A stretch of 64,000 nt of DNA from Galeopsis tetrahit (Eukaryota; Streptophyta; Magnoliopsida; Lamiales; Lamiaceae), in the NCBI GenBank assembly GCA_963675135.1, contig OY776129.1:52402141-52466140 (forward strand), given 5' to 3'. A program made the translations under genes and the position numbers. The notes beneath the pieces are model-generated. The model was given only the letters and a program-made list of their open reading frames with translations. It had not been told where the DNA came from and searched no databases. Every line of letters begins with the position of its first letter. Positions within the stretch are counted from its first letter, which is position 1. Below, one piece after another: positions 59,402 through 64,000 of the stretch.

Positions 59402-60746
59402 TGATGGGTTTCGATGCCGTCGGCCACCACTAGACTCGGGTCCCTTCAACAAGCTCAGACACATAATAGAACAGGTCAGAGAAGTGTAGAAGGAAAAAGC
59501 CAAAGAACTACTCTAGGTGACACTCACACAAAAAAGGCAGTAGAAGACCACACCACAATAGTGTGAGCCTGTGAGGCTTCCTACATAAGTAGAGCAAGAA
59601 ATAGGGTTGGACTACAAGTGTTAAGTCCAATGGCCAAAACACAATTGGCTCAAACCACCATTCTTCACTTTTTTGTCATCTCCAACTATAATTCAAAATT
59701 TGGGTATTCATCAACGCCCAACCCACTCCTACATACCTATAAAGGAAAACACACCAACTTAGTCCTCTACGCAAAAGTTAGTTCACAAAGAAAACACACA
59801 TAGACAAGTGATTCACCTCAATTGAGCATTCACGAAAACTCAAAAAAGATACAAAAATATTACTCACCTAAGAATTGTCCAAAAAAATTCACATAAAGTC
59901 ACAATGAAATACTCACCAAGAAGTATCCACAAATAAGCCACAAAGAAATATATATTTAATCACAAAGAACTAAACCTAAAAAAAAATATCACAAAGGACT
60001 CACAAAGAAATGCCCAGAAAGAAGGCAAAGACGCAGAGAACATGATATCACAAAGCATAATCATTAAATTATAAAGACGAGAGTACTCCACCTCACAAGG
60101 AATTATCTCTAAATACAAAGAATCAATCATTCAAACCACACAAAGAGAAGAATGCACTGGAAGAAAAAAATACACACACAAAGAATGCCACAAAGATCAA
60201 GACACAAAACTCAATAAATGCTCAAAATGCTCACATGCAATAAGATGATTATAGGGTGAGGGGAAAACATGAAACCGGAATGTATGAAGTTATGCATAAC
60301 ACACACTCGTAATTCTCACGAAACCCACAAGTATTATCATGCAACCCTCCTCCCTCCTTTCCACTAGCCCATTATCTACTCATGCATCACAAATAAAATC
60401 ACAAAGCAACACACAAAGATACCAATAAGAAAACAACATGTAGTTGCTTCTCTTTTGTTGGCACTGATACCACTGTTGGATTTCGGTGCTGACAGCCGTC
60501 ACTAGACTCGTGTCATTTCAACGGGCTCAGACACCTGATAAAACAGGTCAGATAAGTGTAGAGAAAAAAAGCCAAAAAACTACTTTGGGTAGCACTCTCA
60601 CACACTCTCAATTGCCACACACAAAAAAGGCTATAGAGGACCACACCACAATAGTGTGAGGCTTCCTACATAAGAATGACAAGAAATGTGGCCGAGTCAC
60701 AAGTGTTAAGTCCAATGACCAAAATACAATGGGCTCAAGCTCAACG
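59402..60746 (-). mobile_element. TRIM/LARD-like LTR element without coding capacity
   Basis: Two direct repeats of about 250-270 bp (59402-59652 and 60473-60746) share GACTCG(G/T)GTC, GGCTCAGACAC, ACCACACCACAATAGTGTGA, CAAGTGTTAAGTCCAATG and more. Reading on the minus strand, a primer-binding-like TGGTATCAGTGCC follows the right repeat (about 60459-60471), one base off the initiator-Met tRNA complement. A purine tract precedes the left repeat (GAAGAATGGTGG, near 59655). The interior of about 820 bp has no ORF but many (C)ACAAAGAA repeats. CTAAT lies at 59397-59401 and 60747-60751 as a possible target duplication, although the right boundary then includes about 8 extra bases. LTRs are clearly diverged, so the insertion is old. 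Confidence 0.8.
59653..60472 (-). repeat. Interior with dispersed ACAAAGAA motif
   Basis: CACAAAGAA or close variants occur about 15 times at irregular spacing between the two LTRs, in an A/C-rich plus strand. All frames are broken. It could be a structured or protein-binding RNA segment of the element or simple sequence drift. Confidence 0.6.
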
Positions 60747-60751
60747 CTAAT

Positions 60752-63700
60752 AATTTTATCCTTAGCTCGAAAAGTTTTCAACGTCTTACATTAGTAGCTA
60801 GATATTCTTACCTTAAGTGCGACACTTGGTCAATTAATGACTAATTCCCTTTAATCAATTGATTTATGATTAGTTCCATTTATCAACTGGCTGCTATCTC
60901 CTGTTTAAACTGGCCCAGTTTTTTGTTCAGAACAGTTCAATGTTGTCCGTTGATAACTTAGGCTATCAAATTCCCAACACTTCCAATTTATGACTTCATA
61001 TGAGAAGCAGTCTTTGTAAAGAAAAGCGATTTTGCTCCTCTTTGTAGAGTTTTGCAAAAACCATCTATATAATAATAATGTGCATAAAGTTATTATTAAA
61101 AAATTACTGACTTTTAGATGAGACAAAAAAATTTCAGTTATCAACCAACATTTTACGTATGATGGAAATGCTACACAATATTATAGAGACGATAGAAAAT
61201 CAGAGATGTCATGTGGTGACAAAAATATCAAAAGATCTTATAAGCCCAAGTTCAACAGATATGATTAAACTTTGATGGTCTCAATCCAAGAAGACTACAC
61301 TAAACAAACCCAAAATTCTAGAAATAATAAAGCAAATTTGTAACGTTTAAATCATCTTAAAATAAGCATCCTAAAACCTCACTATACAATCCATTTGATA
61401 ATATATCTGATCCAAATAAATTAAGTCAAGTTAAGTTGATTTGCATCTATATTAGACAAGTACATTTTTAAAAAAAAAATATCACATCCCTCTATTTTTA
61501 CAATATACTAGTAATAATTTAATCACTATTCTAACATACGTTCCAACAACCAAACATACCTGCAAATTAAATCTTATTCCACCCCTTTTACTATTTAAAA
61601 AATATTTGTACGTGAGTAACATGTGTGTTTCTTATTTTTTGGAAAATTTAACTTTATATTGAATTAATATGTAAAATTGAATGAGATTGCATGTATTATT
61701 ATTATTATATATTCATGAAGGAAATTATAATTTATGATTAGGTGATATGTTTAAAAGGAATAATTTTTTAAAATCGATTTCTAAATTAATTATAAAATAA
61801 AATGTTGGTAGAAGGTAAAAAAAAAGTGGGGGCTAGGACAGGAGGTTGATGTGGCTGTCGGAATCAAAATCATGAGAAGATATTAGGTAAGGATGAATGA
61901 ATTGAAGTGAAAGAATTATGTTGGAATTTAGAGAAATGGAATCTGAGCATATGACTTCCAGACACTTTGGGCACCTATGCTCCTCCAACCCTGTCCTCTA
62001 AATCAATTAATCTCTTTTTTAATTATTACTATGTTTACCTATACAACAATATATATACAAGCTGATTAATTAAATCAATCAAATATATATATGCACATGG
62101 CTTACGTTGTCATCATCGCTAGACCTAGTACCTAGGGCTTATCATTGACCTAAACCCATTCATGCATGCATCACACTAACTTTTGTCATTACACATCTCT
62201 CTCTCTCTCTCTCTCTCTCTCACTCACTCACACACACAGCTTGCACACCCTTAAAGTTAATGTCACAATTTTCAATCAACACTAAAGTTTAATTAGGGGA
62301 CCCCAGGCCATTTCACTTTGAAAATAATGAAAATCAATGGATCAATGGTTGGGGGATAACAAACCCTATCTGATATAGTATAGAACAAGTTGATCTTACA
62401 TAGTGATTTGGAATTAATAATACTACAGCTCATACACAACAAGTGTTCATTTGGACTAAATCTCAGGAACAATGCATGGGGTAGGGATCGATTCTTGGCT
62501 CATTTATATTTCTGTTTTAAATTCATCTTACTATAATTTATAATTTGTACTTATGCATTATGTTACAATAGTGCTGTCGGATATTATAGCATCATGTTAT
62601 GTATGTTTGCATTAGTGCTATGTTTTTTAATTTTAATATCCTACCCATTTTACTTTGAAATTTAAAAATCACTTAATTAAAACCATTCATATCAAACCTA
62701 TTAATGGATCGATGAGATTAATTAAAGCAAGGTTATATATGAGGTTGAATTAAGTGACCAAGAGATAAGTTGTAGTGGATCTGATTTCAAGGACTAGATT
62801 AACACTGCTAGCACCAATTGATTAATTATTCCTTAATGTAACAACTGTTTTTTATTTATAAAATGATTTATTGGCTGTTAAAAAATATCCTTAATTATAA
62901 TTTTTCTCTCAAATAATTCTCACACAATAATATATATATAATAATATAATAACTCAAATCATTAGTTCATTACACAATTATCTAATTATTATAATTCTAC
63001 TCAATTATATTATAATATAATATAATTTCATTCAATCTTTCATTCCCCACTTAAAAATTCAATACACATATATTACTATTTATCACTACTTCAAAAGTCA
63101 ATTTTAAAAAATTACTCAAAACCCAGAATAAATATACTCTAGTTGCTTCAAAATATATTACCCACCAGCCACCATATTTTAATTTTAATACCATTAATAC
63201 GTACGCTCTCCGTAAAATAATATGCATGTAAATATATATATAAAAAGTTATATAACTAACAATGCCATTTTCGAAGTATGGTTGTTCCAAAGGGGGGGTC
63301 AATTTTTAAATGCGCGCGTTGTGTTTGTTAGCATTTATGAAATTAGTATATAAGTACTACATTTATTTGAGTTTGAAAAATTAAATATTAAAGGTAACTA
63401 GGTTGAGGGAGGCAATCACATCATAACATACTAAGAAAGGGGGACCTCTAACATTGTTTCTTAAATCTTAAATGCATGTTTGGTGTATTTCTATTTCATA
63501 AATGTTACTTGTGGGGGTTCTCATTTTCCATTTTTGGAATTTCTTCTCTTTAATTTTCTTAAAGAAGGATAAATCTGTACTAAAAACGACCAATCTAGCA
63601 ACTATTCAAAGGGTGGGGGGAAGAGATCAAATGAAAACCAAACTAAACTAGCAATGGATCGATCGAGTAGACAAAATTAATTTCAATCTAACCAATAAGA

Positions 63701-64000
63701 TCGAACAAACCCCTAATTCCCGAATAATATTTGAACTCTCGCTCACCGATTAATCTAACCCTTAATCAAGTGTTGAACTCGTACATATATAATGCCATGA
63801 ACCGATAATTAAGTGATCATAAATGTCATGCAACGAATTAACCATCTTGAACAACTTTCAAATTAGTTTCAACTTTATATATCAGTCTAGATGATCCTCT
63901 TTAAAAAGACTTGTCCTCTTATCAGCTGATATGGTCAATCCAGATGACTTGGACTCGAATATCAAATGACTAAGTCTAAGATAAGATGATCAGTTGTCCA
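60752..64000. other. AT-rich intergenic DNA to the window end
   Basis: No gene is supported. A CT microsatellite followed by CA repeats lies at 62197-62240 after an AT-rich segment (62040-62100), a pattern seen in front of plant genes, but no coding frame follows. Short poly-A and TA tracts occur throughout. Confidence 0.45.

Overview
The window is nuclear DNA of a dicot plant. It is AT-rich, with long AT-rich introns and GT-AG splicing. Every recognised protein is a plant housekeeping or regulatory family member, the one tRNA has a pol III layout, and the gaps are full of plant-type transposons (Stowaway-like MITEs, CACTA, MULE-like, copia-type LTR elements). I cannot name the species; an asterid is my guess, not something the sequence proves. 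All gene models are manual: exons were joined by eye at GT/AG sites, and every joined reading frame stays open.

Seven protein genes and one tRNA are supported. In order: a BAT1-type amino-acid/GABA permease (+, 3517-6825, 8 exons); a SUMO-like-domain protein (+, 8858-12456, 6 exons, the first only an ATG); a double B-box zinc-finger protein resembling BBX27 (+, 14351-16171, 6 exons); tRNA-Pro(UGG) (-, 23327-23398); an intronless RHA2-type RING-H2 E3 ligase (-, 25835-26326); a canonical nuclear poly(A) polymerase (-, 30458-35637, 12 exons); the GINS replication subunit PSF3 (+, 51777-53956, 6 exons, with a perfect E2F-type site upstream); and a plastid class I fructose-bisphosphate aldolase of the FBA3 type (+, 55380-58204, 6 exons). 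They do not form one pathway. What links them is ancestry: from memory, the permease, RHA2 and FBA3 counterparts lie together in Arabidopsis near the top of chromosome 2, and the SUMO-like and B-box counterparts are adjacent on chromosome 1, so the window looks like an ancestral gene block opened up by transposons.

The intergenic space is mostly mobile DNA. About 37.45-48.2 kb is a transposon nest: a MULE-like element with a 10-bp target duplication; a CACTA element with an AGT target duplication, split by a complete LTR retrotransposon (421-bp LTRs, GATAT target duplication) that kept only gag; a 3.2-kb long-TIR element carrying a 23-bp minisatellite; and a further TIR element. A reverse-oriented TRIM/LARD-like element lies at 59.4-60.7 kb. 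Stowaway-like MITEs occur at 1.2, 21.8, 27.5, 49.4 and 49.9 kb, a CACTA-type MITE at 20.3 kb, and foldback elements lie inside introns of the permease, SUMO-like and PSF3 genes.

The least explained stretch is 21.0-21.65 kb: a TATA-like box, a 22-codon GC-rich ORF and a strong hairpin, in an otherwise gene-free region. It is a candidate small-peptide or non-coding RNA locus. No new multi-gene system was found.
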